Counted from the stretch's first letter, positions 54,617 to 63,951 are shown. The stretch is DNA of 64,000 nt from UBA1479 sp002706405 (GCA_963972255.1 CAXATO010000014.1:1-64000); one strand, 5' to 3'. Notes: a model not told the origin generated them from the sequence alone. Made by a program: numbers and translations.

Positions 54617-55048
54617 ATGCAGGGAATCGTCGACGCCTTCCAGCCGCTTTACGACCTGTGGCTTTCCTTCGAAGCCTTCATGGTCGGCCCCGCATCGCCG
54701 GGATTGCTCGGCTACTGGATCGTCATTGGCTTGATGATGACCGGCTTCTACATCGTCATCGCCCACGACAACCTGGTTAAGAAGATCGTCGGCCTGAACG
54801 TGTTTCAGGTTTCCGTCTTCCTGTTCTACATCCTGATGGCAAAGGTATCGGGCGGCACCGCGCCGATCCTGGCCGAGGGCATCTCGGTTTATTCCAATCC
54901 CCTGCCCCATGTCCTGATCCTGACGGCGATCGTCGTCGGCGTCGCGACGACCGCGCTCGGCTTGGCCTTGGTGGTGCGGATCCGCAACGCCTACAACACC
55001 ATCGAAGATGACGAGATCCTGGCCGTCGAAGAGGAGGAAGACAGGTGA
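54617..55048 (+). CDS. mrpC: Mrp-type antiporter subunit C (NuoK-like)
   Basis: 143 residues with three helices of the NuoK fold: GYWIVIGLMMTGFYIVIAHD, NLVKKIVGLNVFQVSVFLFY and LILTAIVVGVATTALGLALV. A Glu expected for NuoK-type proton transfer lies in the second half. Its stop overlaps the next start as GTGA. Core subunit of the antiporter. Confidence 0.92.
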   Translation: MQGIVDAFQPLYDLWLSFEAFMVGPASPGLLGYWIVIGLMMTGFYIVIAHDNLVKKIVGLNVFQVSVFLFYILMAKVSGGTAPILAEGISVYSNPLPHVLILTAIVVGVATTALGLALVVRIRNAYNTIEDDEILAVEEEEDR

Positions 55049-56580
55049 CCGCTTTCTACGCCTTTTTCCTCTCCCTGCCCTATGCCGCCGCGATCGAGCC
55101 GCACCTTCCCGTGCTGCAGATCGTCATTCCCTTGTTGTGTGCGCCGATCTGCGTGCTGCTGCGCCATCCGCGCCTGAGCTGGATGTGGGCCACGGCGATT
55201 ATCTGGATCGCCTTCTTCATCGCCCTGGTGCTTCTGGGCAAGGTCTTGGCCAGCGGCCTGATCATCTACGAAATCGGTAATTGGCCGGCGCCCTGGGGCA
55301 TCGAATACCGCATCGACGCCGCCAACGCCGTGGTGCTGGTGATCGTCACCGCCATCGGCGCCATCACCCTGCCCTATGCCAAGACCAGCGTGGAAAAGGA
55401 AATTCCCGAGCCGCGCATCTACCTGTTCTATCTGATGTACATGCTGTGCCTGACCGGCCTGCTCGGCATTACGACGACGGCGGACGCCTTCAACCTGTTC
55501 GTGTTCCTGGAAATCTCGTCGCTGTCGAGTTACGTGCTGATCAGCCTGGGCGGCAATCGCCGCGCCCTGACCGCGTCCTACCGCTATCTGATCATGGGCA
55601 CCCTGGGGGCGACCTTCTACATCATCGGCGTCGGCATGATGTATATGATGACGGGCTCGCTCAACATGGCGGACCTGCAAACGCTGCTGCCCGCCGTCGA
55701 CCATACACGCACGGTGCTCGCGGCCTTTGCCTTCGTGGTGGTCGGCCTGGGCCTGAAGCTCGCCATGTTCCCGCTCCACACTTGGCTGCCCAATGCTTAT
55801 GCCTTCGCGCCCTCGGCGGTTTCCGTGTTCATCGCCTCGACGGCGACCAAGGTCGCGGTCTATGCCCTGCTGCGCGTGGTCTTCACCGTGTTCGGGCACA
55901 CCGGCCTGTTCGAGACGACGGGCATCGACCTGATCCTGATCATTCTGGGCATCGTCGGGATGTTCGCGGGCGCCTTCGTCGCGATCTTCCAGACCGACGT
56001 GAAGCGCATGCTGGCCTATTCCAGCGTGTCGCAGGTCGGCTACATGGTGCTCGGCATGGGCCTGGCCACCGCCGCCGGCCTGACCGGTACGATCGTCCAT
56101 CTGTTCAACCACGCCGTCATGAAGGGTGCCGCCTTCATGGCCATCGGCGCCGTGTTCTATGTCATCGGCTCCGTCAAGCTTCAGGACCTGGCCGGCATCG
56201 GCAAGCGCATGCCCGTGACCACGGCCGTGTTCCTGGTCGCCGGGCTGTCGCTGATCGGCACACCGCTGACGGTCGGCTTCATTTCCAAATGGCAGTTGGT
56301 ACAGGCCGCTCTCGACCATGGGTTCTGGTGGATCGCCGCCGCGATCCTGTTTTCGTCGCTGCTCGCCATTGTCTATGTCTGGCGGGTGGTCGAGGTTGCC
56401 TACCTCAAGGCCCCGCCCGAGGGCGCCGTCCGCCGCGAGGCGCCCATGTTCATGCTGGTGCCCATGGTAATCCTGGCCGGCGCCACCGTGTGGTTCGGCA
56501 TCGACGGCGACACCACACTGCGCATTGCCGGTGAGGCCGCCAATGCCCTGATCGGCTCGGTCCCGGGAGGCAAGCCATGA
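55045..56580 (+). CDS. mrpD: Mrp-type proton-translocating subunit D, first copy
   Basis: 511-residue membrane subunit of the NuoL/M/N family. Key ion-path residues: Glu in LFVFLEISSLSSYVLISLG and Lys in LGLKLAMFPLHTWLPNAYAF; a second Lys lies in HAVMKGAAFMAIGAVFY. It starts with GTG inside the mrpC stop (GTGA) and ends with ATGA. The first of three such subunits in the operon. Confidence 0.92.
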   Translation: MTAFYAFFLSLPYAAAIEPHLPVLQIVIPLLCAPICVLLRHPRLSWMWATAIIWIAFFIALVLLGKVLASGLIIYEIGNWPAPWGIEYRIDAANAVVLVIVTAIGAITLPYAKTSVEKEIPEPRIYLFYLMYMLCLTGLLGITTTADAFNLFVFLEISSLSSYVLISLGGNRRALTASYRYLIMGTLGATFYIIGVGMMYMMTGSLNMADLQTLLPAVDHTRTVLAAFAFVVVGLGLKLAMFPLHTWLPNAYAFAPSAVSVFIASTATKVAVYALLRVVFTVFGHTGLFETTGIDLILIILGIVGMFAGAFVAIFQTDVKRMLAYSSVSQVGYMVLGMGLATAAGLTGTIVHLFNHAVMKGAAFMAIGAVFYVIGSVKLQDLAGIGKRMPVTTAVFLVAGLSLIGTPLTVGFISKWQLVQAALDHGFWWIAAAILFSSLLAIVYVWRVVEVAYLKAPPEGAVRREAPMFMLVPMVILAGATVWFGIDGDTTLRIAGEAANALIGSVPGGKP

Positions 56581-58139
56581 GCGGACTCCTGACCGGCTGG
56601 ACACCGGGCGACGCCCTGGTCCTGACCCTTCTCATTCCCGTGATCGGGGCGTTCCTGGTATTGGCGCTCGGTCGTTGGGAAAACGCCCGCGACGGCGCCA
56701 GTCTGATCACCGCGGCCTGCCTGTTCTATGTGGTGACGCAGCTCTATCCGATCGTCGCCGCCGGCGGCCGGCCGGACATCGTGCTGTTCGACATGGTGCC
56801 GGGGCTGTCGATCCGCCTGACCCTGGAACCGCTGGGCATGATCTTCGCGGGTATCGCCAGCTTCCTGTGGATCATCACCACGCTGTACGCCATCGGCTAC
56901 ATGCGCGGCCATCACGAGGAAAACCAAACCCGGTTCTTCTTCTTCTTTGCCATCGCCATTGCTTCGGCCGTCGGTGTCGCCCTTTCCGGCAACATGCTGA
57001 CCCTGTTCGTGTTCTACGAAGTGCTGTCCATATCCACCTTCCCGCTGGTCGCCCATCACGGCACCGAGGAAGCCAAGCGTTCGGGCCGGATCTATCTCGG
57101 CATCCTGCTGGCGACCTCCATCGGCTTCCTGCTGTTCGGCATGATCTGGACCTGGCAGATCGCAGGCACCCTGGACTTCGTCCGGGGCGGCGTGTTCAAC
57201 GCCGAACAGGCCCAGGGCCCCATGATTGCGGTCCTGCTGGCGCTCTACGCCTTCGGCATCGGCAAGGCGGCGCTCATGCCGTTCCACCGCTGGCTGCCTG
57301 CCGCCATGGTCGCACCGACCCCCGTCTCCGCCCTGCTTCATGCCGTCGCGGTCGTGAAAGCCGGCGTGTTCTCTGTTCTCAAGGTCGTCGTTTACATATT
57401 CGGTATCGACCTTGTGAAACTGGCACCGGGCACGGATTTCCTGCTCTATGTCGCCGCGTTCACCATCATCGCGGCATCGATCGTCGCCATGCGTCAGGAC
57501 AACCTGAAGCTCCGTCTTGCCTATTCGACAGTGAGCCAACTGAGTTACATCGTCCTGGGCGCCATGCTGGCGTCCGATATCGCGGCCCTTGGCTCGGCAA
57601 TGCACATCGTTATGCATGCCTTTGGCAAGATCACCCTGTTCTTTTGTGCCGGCGTTATCATCGTATTCGCGCACAAGACCGATATTTCCGACATGAAGGG
57701 ACTTGGCCACCGAATGCCGGTGACCTTTTTCTGCTTCTTTCTGGCGTCGCTGTCCTTGATCGGCCTGCCCCCCATGGGCGGAATGTGGTCGAAATGGTAC
57801 ATCGCCCTGGGCGCGGCCGAGACACACCAGTTGGTATTCATCGCGGTGCTGATGGTGTCGTCGCTCCTGAATCTGGCCTATTTGATGCCCGTGGTTCTAT
57901 ACGGCTTCTTCGGCAAAGAACCGATACAGCCGGAGGCAGATGCGGATAACGACCATGACCATCACCACGCGCCGCCGAACAATCTCCTTCTTCGCCCCAT
58001 GACGTTCGGTCGCGAAGGCGTTTCAGATGCCTCCTTTATCTGTTTGCTACCCATCGTGCTGACGGCGACGGGCTGTGTTCTTCTGTTCTTCTATGCGGAT
58101 CAAATTCGCATATTCCTAACACCCGTATTTGGAGACTGA
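56577..58139 (+). CDS. Mrp-type proton-translocating subunit D, second copy
   Basis: 520-residue member of the same family. Glu in MLTLFVFYEVLSISTFPLVA, Lys in GIGKAALMPFHRWLPAAMVA, and Lys in HAFGKITLFFCAGVIIVFAH. A His-rich soluble loop is near the end (DNDHDHHHAPPNN). The first 780 bases use the GC-ending codons typical of the operon; from about 57380 A/T-ending codons become frequent. Overlaps its upstream neighbour by ATGA. Confidence 0.9.
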   Translation: MSGLLTGWTPGDALVLTLLIPVIGAFLVLALGRWENARDGASLITAACLFYVVTQLYPIVAAGGRPDIVLFDMVPGLSIRLTLEPLGMIFAGIASFLWIITTLYAIGYMRGHHEENQTRFFFFFAIAIASAVGVALSGNMLTLFVFYEVLSISTFPLVAHHGTEEAKRSGRIYLGILLATSIGFLLFGMIWTWQIAGTLDFVRGGVFNAEQAQGPMIAVLLALYAFGIGKAALMPFHRWLPAAMVAPTPVSALLHAVAVVKAGVFSVLKVVVYIFGIDLVKLAPGTDFLLYVAAFTIIAASIVAMRQDNLKLRLAYSTVSQLSYIVLGAMLASDIAALGSAMHIVMHAFGKITLFFCAGVIIVFAHKTDISDMKGLGHRMPVTFFCFFLASLSLIGLPPMGGMWSKWYIALGAAETHQLVFIAVLMVSSLLNLAYLMPVVLYGFFGKEPIQPEADADNDHDHHHAPPNNLLLRPMTFGREGVSDASFICLLPIVLTATGCVLLFFYADQIRIFLTPVFGD

Positions 58140-58141
58140 GC

Positions 58142-58417
58142 ATGAGCGAGGACCAAGAGCAGGGCAACAGCACGCGCCGGTACTGGCTTGACGATCAGAA
58201 GAACGTGCGAAAGATCATAATCGCGCTTTTCATCGTCTGCGGACTGCTTTTCCTGGCCGACGGGTTTTATGAAAAGCATTCCCACTTCGGGTTCGAGAAT
58301 ATTTTCGGCTTCTATGCGATCTATGGGTTTGTCATGTGTGTCGCCCTAGTGGTTGCCGCAAAAGTGATGCGCATCTTTCTAATGCGGGACGAGGATTATT
58401 ATGACCGTGATCGGTAG
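58142..58417 (+). CDS. small membrane protein inside the Mrp-like operon
   Basis: 91 residues with two hydrophobic helices (IIIALFIVCGLLFLADGFY; FYAIYGFVMCVALVVAAKV), a charged N-terminus and an acidic/basic tail ending DEDYYDRDR. It lies two bases after one D-type subunit, and its end overlaps the next by 17 bases, so it is surely translated with them. It matches no standard Mrp subunit. It is probably an accessory subunit of the complex. Confidence 0.8.
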   Translation: MSEDQEQGNSTRRYWLDDQKNVRKIIIALFIVCGLLFLADGFYEKHSHFGFENIFGFYAIYGFVMCVALVVAAKVMRIFLMRDEDYYDRDR

Positions 58418-60107
58418 CATCAATCCGGGCTTGATCCTTATCCTAGGCGCGCTGCCGGCGCTCCTACTGCCCTCGGTCATTAGACGCGTCTACATCCTCG
58501 CGCTGCCGATTGTCGGCTTCATGCTCGTCCACCAGTTAGAGCCGGGAACGCTGGTGACCATGGAAGCCTTCGGCATGACGCTGGAGCCTTTGCAAGTTGA
58601 TCGCCTGTCCATCGTATGGGGCTACATTTTCAATATCGCAGCGTTTTTGGGTCTTCTGTTCGCATGGCACGAGCGCGACATGCTGCAGCAGGTTTCCGCG
58701 CTGGTGTACGCGGGTGCGGCCATCGCCGCGGTATTCGCGGGCGACTTGGTGACACTGTTCGTATTCTGGGAACTCACCGGGGTATCTTCGGTGTTTCTCA
58801 TTTGGGCATCCAGGACCCCGGAAGCCTATCGGTGCGGCATGCGCTACTTGGTGATTCAGGTCACATCCGGCGTCATCTTATTGGCCGGAGCGATCATCTG
58901 GTACGCAGATACAGGTTCTATCGACTTCGGCCATATCGGCATCGATTCCATCGCCGGAAAACTGATCCTGGTGGCGTTCGGAATCAAATGTGCGTTTCCG
59001 CTTCTGCACAATTGGCTGCAGGACGCCTATCCGCAGGCAACCGTGACCGGAACCGTTATCCTCAGCGCATTCACGACCAAACTTGCAGTATACGCACTCG
59101 CACGCGGCTTCGCCGGAACCGAAGCCTTGATCTATATCGGAGCGACCATGACCGCGTTCCCAATCTTCTACGCGGTCATCGAGAACGACCTTCGGCGCGT
59201 TCTGGCCTATTCACTCAATAACCAACTCGGTTTTATGGTCGTAGGCGTGGGAGTTGGAACGGAATTGGCTTTGAACGGCACAGCGGCCCACGCGTTCAGC
59301 CACATCCTGTACAAGGCACTCCTGTTCATGTCGATGGGGGCGGTATTGTTCAGAACCGGCACTTGTAAGGGATCCGAACTCGGCGGGCTTTACAAATCCA
59401 TGCCCTTAACGACCGGATTTTGCATCATCGGCGCGGCTTCCATTTCGGCGTTTCCTCTTTTCTCCGGTTTCATTTCGAAATCGATGATTCTTACGGCCGT
59501 TGCCGAAGAGCATCGCTGGTTCATCTGGGGAACGCTGCTGTTCGCATCGGCAGGCGTTTTCCATCACTCCGGCATCAAGATTCCCTATTTCGCGTTCTTC
59601 GCGCATGACAGCGGACGCCGCGTCAAGGAAGCCCCCTGGCACATGTTGCTGGCCATGGGACTTACGGCGTTCCTGTGCATCTTTATCGGCGTTTATCCAA
59701 CGGCGCTATACGACATCCTGCCCTACGCCGTCGATTACAAGCCCTACACGTCGTATCACGTGATTCAGCAGTTACAGCTTTTGATGTTTTCAGCACTTGC
59801 CTTCACGGTGTTGATGCTGACGCGCATCTATCCCCCGGAACTTAGATCCACCAACCTGGACACCGATTGGTTCTACCGGATTGCCGGACCTTTCGTCGTC
59901 GACCGCCTGGTAAATGGACTGGCGGCCATCGGCAACGCCGTCGAAGCGACACTGACCAAGGTTGTGGTCGACACGATCACGGTCATCCGCCGCCACCATG
60001 GGCCCGAAGGCTTCATGGCGAAGACATTGCATCTCAGTTCGATGGTGTTCTGGGTGGTGGCCGTGCTGGCCTTTGCGCTGATCCTGGATTTCGCCCGCGG
60101 AATCTAA
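58401..60107 (+). CDS. Mrp/NuoL-like proton-translocating subunit, third copy
   Basis: 568-residue antiporter-like subunit, the longest of three. Glu in LVTLFVFWELTGVSSVFLIW, Lys in FGIKCAFPLLHNWLQDAYPQ, and Lys in HAFSHILYKALLFMSMGAVL. A C-terminal extension of about 80 residues with helices resembles NuoL ends but is shorter. Overlaps the small upstream gene by 17 bases. Most of the gene, like its upstream neighbour, uses more A/T-ending codons than the rest of the operon, until about 59830. Confidence 0.9.
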   Translation: MTVIGSINPGLILILGALPALLLPSVIRRVYILALPIVGFMLVHQLEPGTLVTMEAFGMTLEPLQVDRLSIVWGYIFNIAAFLGLLFAWHERDMLQQVSALVYAGAAIAAVFAGDLVTLFVFWELTGVSSVFLIWASRTPEAYRCGMRYLVIQVTSGVILLAGAIIWYADTGSIDFGHIGIDSIAGKLILVAFGIKCAFPLLHNWLQDAYPQATVTGTVILSAFTTKLAVYALARGFAGTEALIYIGATMTAFPIFYAVIENDLRRVLAYSLNNQLGFMVVGVGVGTELALNGTAAHAFSHILYKALLFMSMGAVLFRTGTCKGSELGGLYKSMPLTTGFCIIGAASISAFPLFSGFISKSMILTAVAEEHRWFIWGTLLFASAGVFHHSGIKIPYFAFFAHDSGRRVKEAPWHMLLAMGLTAFLCIFIGVYPTALYDILPYAVDYKPYTSYHVIQQLQLLMFSALAFTVLMLTRIYPPELRSTNLDTDWFYRIAGPFVVDRLVNGLAAIGNAVEATLTKVVVDTITVIRRHHGPEGFMAKTLHLSSMVFWVVAVLAFALILDFARGI

Positions 60108-60124
60108 ACCGCCGACGACGGCGC

Positions 60125-60928
60125 CTACTGCTCTTCGATGCGCAGATTGACGTCCATTTCCTCGAGCCCCCCGCCGGAGCGCAAGCCCCGGATCGGGCAG
60201 GCCGTGCCGTAGTCCAACCCCAGGGCCAACCGAATGTAGGCATCCGTCGCGCATTGGTTGTTGGCCGGATCGAAGCTGACCCAGCCCAGACCTTCGACCA
60301 GGGTCTCGGCCCAGGCATGGCTCGCCAGATGGCTGTCGTTGCCCTGCCCCGCCGCCAGGTATCCGGAAACATAACGCGTCGGCAATCCCAGGTGCCGGGC
60401 GGCGGCGATGAACAGATGGGCCTGGTCCTGACACACGCCCTTGCCGGCGGCGAGCGCCTCGGCGGCATTGGTCTCCACCGTGGTCTTGCCCGACTGGTAT
60501 TGCACGGCCTCGGCGACGGCGGCCATCAGCATGTGCCCTGCCGACAACGCGCCTTCCGAGGCGAGAACCTTGGCGACGGGTTTGGCGAACTTGCGGATCG
60601 CGTCGTCCGCCTCCGTGTAGTCCGTGGGGGTCAGGAAGATATCGGCGGGCAGGCCGTCGTCCATGGGCAAGATGCCGTTGGTGTCCGACGTCGTGATTTC
60701 GCCGGTCACGGTCACCCGCACCTCGTCGTGTTCGCCGTCGAAGGTCGCCACATGGGCATGATTGTCGAACCCGTCGGTCCAGGGCGTCAGCCGCCCCGTC
60801 GCCGTGATGTCCCACTGGCGCACCCGCTGGCACAGGTCGGCGCGCGGGGTCATCCGAATGTACTGAATCGAATGGGTCGCCGCTTCCGCGAACTTGAACT
60901 GGGTGACGTGGTTGACGGTCAGATGCAT
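60125..60928 (-). CDS. transglutaminase-like protease/peptidase family protein
   Basis: 267-residue cytoplasmic protein. An N-terminal bacterial transglutaminase-like beta domain precedes a catalytic core with Cys in GKGVCQDQAHLFIAAARHLG, His in ASHAWAETLVEGLGWVSFD and Asp in FDPANNQ. It probably cleaves or transfers amide bonds. It is third in an ATP-grasp / alpha-E / transglutaminase operon, seven bases after the alpha-E gene. A role in processing a peptide or peptide tag is inferred from the known gene association. Confidence 0.87.
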   Translation of the reverse strand: MHLTVNHVTQFKFAEAATHSIQYIRMTPRADLCQRVRQWDITATGRLTPWTDGFDNHAHVATFDGEHDEVRVTVTGEITTSDTNGILPMDDGLPADIFLTPTDYTEADDAIRKFAKPVAKVLASEGALSAGHMLMAAVAEAVQYQSGKTTVETNAAEALAAGKGVCQDQAHLFIAAARHLGLPTRYVSGYLAAGQGNDSHLASHAWAETLVEGLGWVSFDPANNQCATDAYIRLALGLDYGTACPIRGLRSGGGLEEMDVNLRIEEQ

Positions 60929-60935
60929 GACGCAC

Positions 60936-61880
60936 TCATTGGATCATCAGGAAGTCTTTTTGGATCTGCAGGCTCAGATCGTGCAGGCCTGCCCGGAAGT
61001 CTTCCAGGAACCGCGCCATACCCGTGCGGTAGACGCGTTCGATGCGCGCTGACTGCAGACGGTTCAACAGGTCGCGTGCCTGCTCGAAGCAGCGCGACCG
61101 CGGGCGCAGGCCTTCGAGAACCTGGCAAATTTCCTCGACGCAGGCCATGACGGAACGTGGGATTTCTTCGTTCAGGGTCAGCAGTTCGACGACCCGGCGC
61201 GGATCGATCTGGCTTTTGTAGATTTCCCGATAGGCCTTGTAGGCATTGACCGACCGCAGCAGCGTGCCCCACTGGTAATAGTCGAGGGTCGCCGTGTCCT
61301 CGCGCGAAATGGGGCCTGTCGGCTTGAAGGTATGGGCCCGGGCGGCCAGCAGGCGAATGGTGTTTTCCGCCCGCTCGATGAACACGCCCATGCGCCAGAA
61401 TTCAAAGGCTTCGCCGCGTCGCATGGTGCCGTGGGCAACGCCGCGGAACAGGTGCGAGCGCACCTTGATCCACTCCAGGAATTCGTGATGCCCCATGTCC
61501 TGCATGTCGGCATAGGTGACCTTTGCAATGTCCAGCCAGGTGGAATTGATGGTCTCCCACATATCCGTGGTCAGCACATGGCGCGTCGCGCGCACGTTTT
61601 CCCGCGCCGACCACACACAGGACCGGATGCTCGACGAATTGTCGCGATCCAGCACCATGTAGGTCAGCACCGGATCGGTCTTGAAGGAATCGTATTTCGC
61701 CAGATAGGCGTTGCGCTCGGTCTCGGACTGGAACAACCCTTCCCACAGGCCCGCCTGCGCCCCGCGCCGTGCCGGCAACAGGGACATGTGATACAGCCCG
61801 GTCAGAAGGCGCGCGGTATTCTCCGAACGCTCCATATAGCGCGCCATCCAGAACAGATTATCGGCCGTGCTCGAAAGCAT
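60936..61880 (-). CDS. alpha-E domain protein
   Basis: 314-residue all-helical protein (COG2307 type), recognised by the N-terminus SSTADNLFWMARYMERSENT and later HFLEWIKVRSHLFRGVAHGT-like segments. No catalytic residues are known. It always accompanies a circularly permuted ATP-grasp ligase and often a transglutaminase-like protein. It lies 20 bases downstream of the ligase gene. Confidence 0.88.
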   Translation of the reverse strand: MLSSTADNLFWMARYMERSENTARLLTGLYHMSLLPARRGAQAGLWEGLFQSETERNAYLAKYDSFKTDPVLTYMVLDRDNSSSIRSCVWSARENVRATRHVLTTDMWETINSTWLDIAKVTYADMQDMGHHEFLEWIKVRSHLFRGVAHGTMRRGEAFEFWRMGVFIERAENTIRLLAARAHTFKPTGPISREDTATLDYYQWGTLLRSVNAYKAYREIYKSQIDPRRVVELLTLNEEIPRSVMACVEEICQVLEGLRPRSRCFEQARDLLNRLQSARIERVYRTGMARFLEDFRAGLHDLSLQIQKDFLMIQ

Positions 61881-61900
61881 GTTGTGCTCAGCCCTTCCCT

Positions 61901-63358
61901 CTATTCCTCTTCCTCGATGGCGACCGGCGCCTCAAGGACCCAGGTGTCCTTGGTGCCGCCGCCCTGCGAGGAGTTGACGACCAATGATCCCTGCTTCAGG
62001 GCCACACGGGTCAGCCCGCCCGGCATCACCCGGGTCTTTTCGCCCGACAGCACATAAGGCCGCAGATCCACGTGCCGCGGCGCGATGCCTTCCTCGACCA
62101 GGGTCGGGCAGGTCGACAGCGCCAGGGTCGGCTGGGCGATGTAATTGTCCGGCTCCGCCTTCAGGCGGCGTTTGAAATCATCGCATTCCGCCTTGGAGGC
62201 CTTGGGGCCGACCAGCATGCCGTAGCCCCCCGATCCGTGGACTTCCTTGACCACCAGCTCTGCGATGTTGTCGAGCACGTACTTGAGGTCGTCCGGCTTG
62301 CGGCAGGAATAGGTCGGCACGTTCTGCAGCACCGGCTCCTCGCCCAAATAAAAGCGGATCATGTCGGGCACGAAGCAGTACATGGCCTTGTCGTCGGCAA
62401 CACCGGTGCCCATGGCGTTGCACACGGTCACCCGCCCGCTGCGCACCACGGACAGCATCCCCGGCACACCAAGGGCCGAGGCCGGATTGAAGGCAAGCGG
62501 ATCGATGTACTCGTCATCGACCCGGCGGTAGATGACGTCGACCCGTTTCGGGCCTTCGGTCGTGCGCATGAAGATGGAGCCGGAATCCACGAACAGATCG
62601 CGGCCTTCGACCAGCTCGATCCCCATTTCCATGGCCAGGAAGGCGTGTTCGAAATAGGCACTGTTGTACTGGCCCGGCGTCATCAGGACGACCGTGGGAT
62701 CATCCACGCCCATCGGCGCCACGGCCTGCAGCGAGCGCAGCAGGTATTCGGCATAGCGGTCCACGGGGGCGACCACGGATTGGGCGAACAGGTCCGGGAA
62801 CAGGCGCATCATGGTTTCGCGGTTTTCCAGCATGTAGGACACGCCGGACGGGGTGCGCACGTTGTCTTCCAAAACGTAGAAGGTCTTGTCATCGACCCGC
62901 ACCACGTCAACGCCGGAGACATGGGCATAGACCCGGCGCGGCAGGTCGAGCCCCAGCATCTGCGGCTGAAAGGCTTCGTTGGTCATCACCAGTTCGGCGG
63001 GCACGATGCCGGCGCGGATGATTTCCTGTTCGTGATAGATGTCGTGCAGGAAGGCGTTGAGCGCATCGACCCGCTGAATGGCGCCCCGTTCGAGGATGGC
63101 CCATTCATCGTGACTGATGATGCGCGGAATGACATCGAAGGGAATCAGGCGCTCGCCGCCCTCGTCCTCGCCATAAACGGTGAAAGTGATGCCGAGCCGG
63201 CGGAACAGCAAATCCGCCTGTGCGTGCTTCTGGCGAAGCCGCTCCAAGGACTGGTCGGTCAGCCAAGCCGAATAATCTCTATAGGCCGCTCGGATGTCTC
63301 CGTTCGCGGCGTGCATTTCGTCGAAAATGTCGAGTTTCTCTCTATCGGACAAATTCAC
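61901..63358 (-). CDS. circularly permuted ATP-grasp ligase (COG2308 type)
   Basis: 485-residue ATP-dependent ligase, likely forming amide bonds between amino acids or peptides. Family blocks: MTNEAFQPQMLGLDLPRRVY, DNVRTPSGVSYMLENRETMM, VIYRRVDDEYIDPLAF and the glycine loop GSGGYGMLVGPKAS. The start is GTG at 63358, with GAGG seven bases upstream. First in the minus-strand trio. Substrate unknown. Confidence 0.9.
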   Translation of the reverse strand: MNLSDREKLDIFDEMHAANGDIRAAYRDYSAWLTDQSLERLRQKHAQADLLFRRLGITFTVYGEDEGGERLIPFDVIPRIISHDEWAILERGAIQRVDALNAFLHDIYHEQEIIRAGIVPAELVMTNEAFQPQMLGLDLPRRVYAHVSGVDVVRVDDKTFYVLEDNVRTPSGVSYMLENRETMMRLFPDLFAQSVVAPVDRYAEYLLRSLQAVAPMGVDDPTVVLMTPGQYNSAYFEHAFLAMEMGIELVEGRDLFVDSGSIFMRTTEGPKRVDVIYRRVDDEYIDPLAFNPASALGVPGMLSVVRSGRVTVCNAMGTGVADDKAMYCFVPDMIRFYLGEEPVLQNVPTYSCRKPDDLKYVLDNIAELVVKEVHGSGGYGMLVGPKASKAECDDFKRRLKAEPDNYIAQPTLALSTCPTLVEEGIAPRHVDLRPYVLSGEKTRVMPGGLTRVALKQGSLVVNSSQGGGTKDTWVLEAPVAIEEEE

Positions 63359-63489
63359 CCCGGAGCCTCAGTTGCCTTTAAACCGTAGAGCATCATTTGG
63401 TGCAGCGCAACAGAGCCGACACCGGTCCGCAACGTTTAACGGGTTGGCCTGCTAAGGTTTTCCGTGTAGAGGCGTCGGGGGGATTTGCC

Positions 63490-63909
63490 ATGTCCATTTA
63501 TCCGTCTTTCACCGCCCTCGCGGTGTTCTTATTCGCCGTCGCCGCCCATGCGGCAGAGACGCCGAGGCAGGCCCTGCCCCGGGCGGAGATGCTGGAAGAG
63601 GACTCCCATCCCCATGAGGTTCAGCCCGGCCGGGAAGCCCGTTTCCATACCCTACCCGCCGCGACACCCTCCTTGCTGGACGTCAAATGCTCGTTGACCG
63701 GGCCGGCAGCCCGGGCCGCCATCGTGACGTCCGGCATGGAATTGCAGGATTGGCCGCTGCCGGGCCGTGAATTCGACCTCGCGCCGGGGGCGACCCTGTG
63801 GCTCGACATCACCGCCGTGGTCAATCCGGGGACGACGGACGCACCTTATTTCGCATTCCGGAATCTCGATGCGTCGCGCTTGCTCTGGCACCAGTGCTAT
63901 AACAATTAA
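63490..63909 (+). CDS. small exported protein, unknown function
   Basis: 139 residues with a signal peptide (FTALAVFLFAVAAHAAETPR). The mature part has two Cys (LLDVKCSLTG and WHQCYNN) that could form a disulfide, and a beta-rich pattern (FDLAPGATLWLDITAVVNPG). No family recognised. The ATG at 63490 is chosen as it begins the signal peptide; the frame extends 31 codons further upstream. It is divergent from the ATP-grasp gene. Confidence 0.65.
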   Translation: MSIYPSFTALAVFLFAVAAHAAETPRQALPRAEMLEEDSHPHEVQPGREARFHTLPAATPSLLDVKCSLTGPAARAAIVTSGMELQDWPLPGREFDLAPGATLWLDITAVVNPGTTDAPYFAFRNLDASRLLWHQCYNN

Positions 63910-63951
63910 AACAAGCTCCGACACCAATCAGCCCGCCAAGGAAACCTCCGA

